64,000 nucleotides of DNA from Amoebidium appalachense. Lineage: Eukaryota > Ichthyosporea. The translations under genes and the position numbers were made by a program. The stretch lies in assembly GCA_963693365.1 (NCBI GenBank), contig CAVNZM010000012.1, forward strand, positions 8,928,001 through 8,992,000, in the 5' to 3' direction. Below the pieces are notes generated by a model. That model did not search any database. It was not told the origin of the DNA and was given only the letters and a program-made list of their open reading frames with translations. Shown one piece after another: positions 61,861 through 64,000 of this stretch. Within the stretch, counting starts at the first letter, position 1; each line of letters starts with the position of its first letter.

Positions 61861-62690
61861 TTAGTCTTCTTCAAGATGTTCAGGTCTGGCTTTTGAACAG
61901 ACACAGCTTTCTTGGTAAGATTTTCTTTTTTCCCGATAGCCACATGTTGACGTAAATCTGGGTGATTGTGATATCCAAAGCACGATCAAGCTTGCAGTGT
62001 TCCAAGATTTAATAGTTTCCTTTGAGTTTTTGTGTCTATCGGTCAGGTGCAAGTCTAAGTACACTGGAACTGCAATGTGATTTTCTGCGTCTATTAGCAA
62101 TATATATTCTAGCACGGTGTGTATTAAGGGTTGCATTGCTCATGAGAGTGTATTGTTGACTCCTGTTTCGCAGATAGAAAACGATGCATCATTGAAGCTT
62201 CTTTAACATTTCAGGCTACCACGATGGACATGATACCACACGTCCTTTAAAGATGACCGTATATTGTCTAGGGCTTTGACAGACTATATTTAGTGACATT
62301 TTAATCACCACTCAAATTAGCTTTTTATCACACTACCGTGATCCCTACTGTCAGGCCAACATGAAATGTATTCCCTCCGTGCACAGCGACTTGCACACAC
62401 ACGAAATAACAAATTGCAACCCCTAGTGATAATGTGGTAGTGCCCGTGCATGGTCCACTCTCAAGCCTGTCAGTTGGTATAGAGACCTATGCAGTTGGCC
62501 GGCGAACAGGCATTAAATCACAACCCGATTCAGCCCATGTTTTTTTAATGCAGAACTCACATACGTTTATGCTTGACCCTATGTGGTGGGCGTCTCTCCT
62601 GCACGGTTGGATGCACATGGGGTTTTCCTCGGGGCGGCTTTTTGAGGTTTTGCAGTAGTTGTGTGCAAAAATCACTTGCTCGTTCTGTGA
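61861..62690. other. Unique DNA, no confident gene
   Basis: A minus-strand frame ending at a TGA at 61857 is open for about 42 codons and Lys-rich ([16 protein letters not shown]). It could be a terminal exon, but no partner exon was found. Confidence 0.35.
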
Positions 62691-62696
62691 AGAGGA

Positions 62697-62990
62697 TTGG
62701 GGGGGGGGGGGGGGGGGGGGAGGGGGGGGGGGGGGTGGATGGGGGAAAAGGGGGGGGAGGGCAGGGGGATGAGGGGGGAGGGAATGGGGGCAGCTGAGGG
62801 GGGAGGGGGGAGGGGGAATGGGTGGGTGGGCGGATGGGTGGGGGGGGGGGGGAGGGGGGAGAGGGAGGGGTGGAGGGGGAGAGGGGGGGGGATTAATGGG
62901 TGGGTGGGTGGATGGGTTGGGGGGGGGGGGGGGGGGAGGGGGGAGGTGTGGAGGGGGGGGGGGGGAGGGGGGGGGGGGGGGGGCAAAGGG
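62697..62990. repeat. G-rich tract with GGGT/GGAT units
   Basis: Poly-G is interrupted by GGGTGGGTGGGTGGATGGGT-type units, which occur twice (about 62820-62840 and 62900-62920). Confidence 0.92.
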
Positions 62991-63657
62991 GATGTAGGTG
63001 TGAGTTTGAGTGGTTGTCGTATCCTATTATATGTGTACTAGAGACGCGGCACTCTACTAAGTGTACACACACGAAAAGGAACGAACGTGTACAGAAAAAC
63101 GGTAAAGTTTATTCAGACCAGGCTCCGACGGGCAAACTTAGATCCGAACGGAATGAGTCTAAGTTACGACTGAGGCCATCAAGGCCGTGCCCTCAAAGAT
63201 CATCATCACCTGGCCCCCTACGATGCCACATTCCATTAACATTCCGATCTACTTTTATCGTGCGCCTGCACGAGCTAAGTCGATCTACTCAACTAATATA
63301 TTTATCCAAGTCTCACCCCTCACCCCTCCCCCTAGTGGCACCGCAGAGTCTAAATCTACATTTCATACTATCCTCCCCCCCCCCTCCCTCCCCCCCTTTC
63401 CTCTACATCTACATATATAAATACGTTTGGCAACATACACTATCTAACCTTGCCAATACTTACAAAAGGGCTTCTGCCCGAACAATCACATTCCTAAGTC
63501 CTCCTACGATCTATCCTACACACTAATTAGAATTCTATTGGACGGCTGTCCCGGCTGACGTGGTCCAATGCCCTGCGCCGGCAGAGGCAAGATGCACGCA
63601 GCTGTACAGCTATCTTGAGGCCCCGGACTTGATCTTGATGATCTGTGGACCCGGGCC

Positions 63658-63690
<33 letters not shown>

Positions 63691-64000
63691 ATCTCGATCG
63701 TAGACTTAGGCTGATCTGCTGAGACGGATTAGTATATGTCAACTCCCCCCCGGCCCCCGGAAAAGCTGAGTCCCACTGCACCTCAGTCACATTACATCTA
63801 ACACCCCCTAAAAAGACATAGACTAATCAGTCTCCTAAAAAAATTAAATAAATAAATTACGAAGAAAAATAATAAATTAATCTACACCATAAGCTTGATA
63901 CCTACGGAGACACCTATGATAATAAATTAAATTCCTACGACTACGTTCACACTCCTCCTCGGTCTCCTCCCCTCCCTCCCCCCTCCCCCCGTGTGTCTAC
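62991..64000. other. Uncharacterised right edge
   Basis: This is mixed unique sequence. A GC-rich segment (63540-63790) containing C31 at 63661-63689 is followed by an A/T-rich segment with AATAAATTAA motifs. No domain or splice-supported exon was recognised. It may be the edge of a gene or a repeat that continues outside the window. Confidence 0.4.

Noticed and set aside
63527-63790. 87-codon minus-strand frame with a poly-Gly centre
   Set aside because: The centre is a C31 homopolymer. The flanks show no recognisable domain and the frame starts without a promoter or splice context.

Overview
This is nuclear DNA from an intron-rich unicellular eukaryote. The code is standard, promoters are CCAAT/TATA-like, introns are spliceosomal (GT-AG, GC-AG and U12-type AT-AC), and non-coding DNA is filled with dinucleotide microsatellites and homopolymer tracts of up to about 80 bases. 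I cannot name the species. Operons, Shine-Dalgarno sites, CRISPR arrays, rRNA and tRNA genes were not seen. Most apparent long open frames are (GT)n, (GCGT)n, poly-G or poly-C dipeptide artefacts, so genes were found by assembling exons whose splice phases agree and whose joined product matches a family.

Layout: 1-1.9 kb, repeat DNA and a promoter. 2.0-3.5 kb (+), intronless AAAP amino-acid transporter. 5.1-15.6 kb (-), 15-exon secreted protein with a Spherulin-4 domain and four Cys/Trp modules. 15.7-18.6 kb, intergenic repeats. 18.6-23.6 kb (-), 6-exon GET2/CAML-like membrane protein. 24.2-29.4 kb (+), 6-exon prefoldin subunit 5. 30.7-49.5 kb (-), 27-exon CLC Cl-/H+ exchanger of the ClC-3/4/5 type. 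50.8-52.2 kb (+), intronless F-box/LRR protein. 52.2-56.3 kb, mostly repeats with one weak exon. 56.3-58.3 kb (-), two-exon SLC43-like MFS transporter. 58.5-64 kb, no confident gene and more than 1 kb of CA repeat.

The genes are ordinary housekeeping and membrane functions: two transporters, an ion exchanger, tail-anchored protein insertion, a chaperone subunit, a ubiquitin-ligase adaptor and a secreted carbohydrate-active-like protein. They do not form one pathway.

The unusual content is in the introns. Three have minor-spliceosome (U12) signals, two of them AT-AC. Two have GC donors. Two CLC introns carry minisatellites whose units copy the 3' end and 5' splice site of the preceding exon. 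Microsatellites themselves supply splice sites. Three foldback (MITE-like) elements lie in introns, one of them inside a U12 intron. The CLC reading frame also has one homopolymer frameshift.
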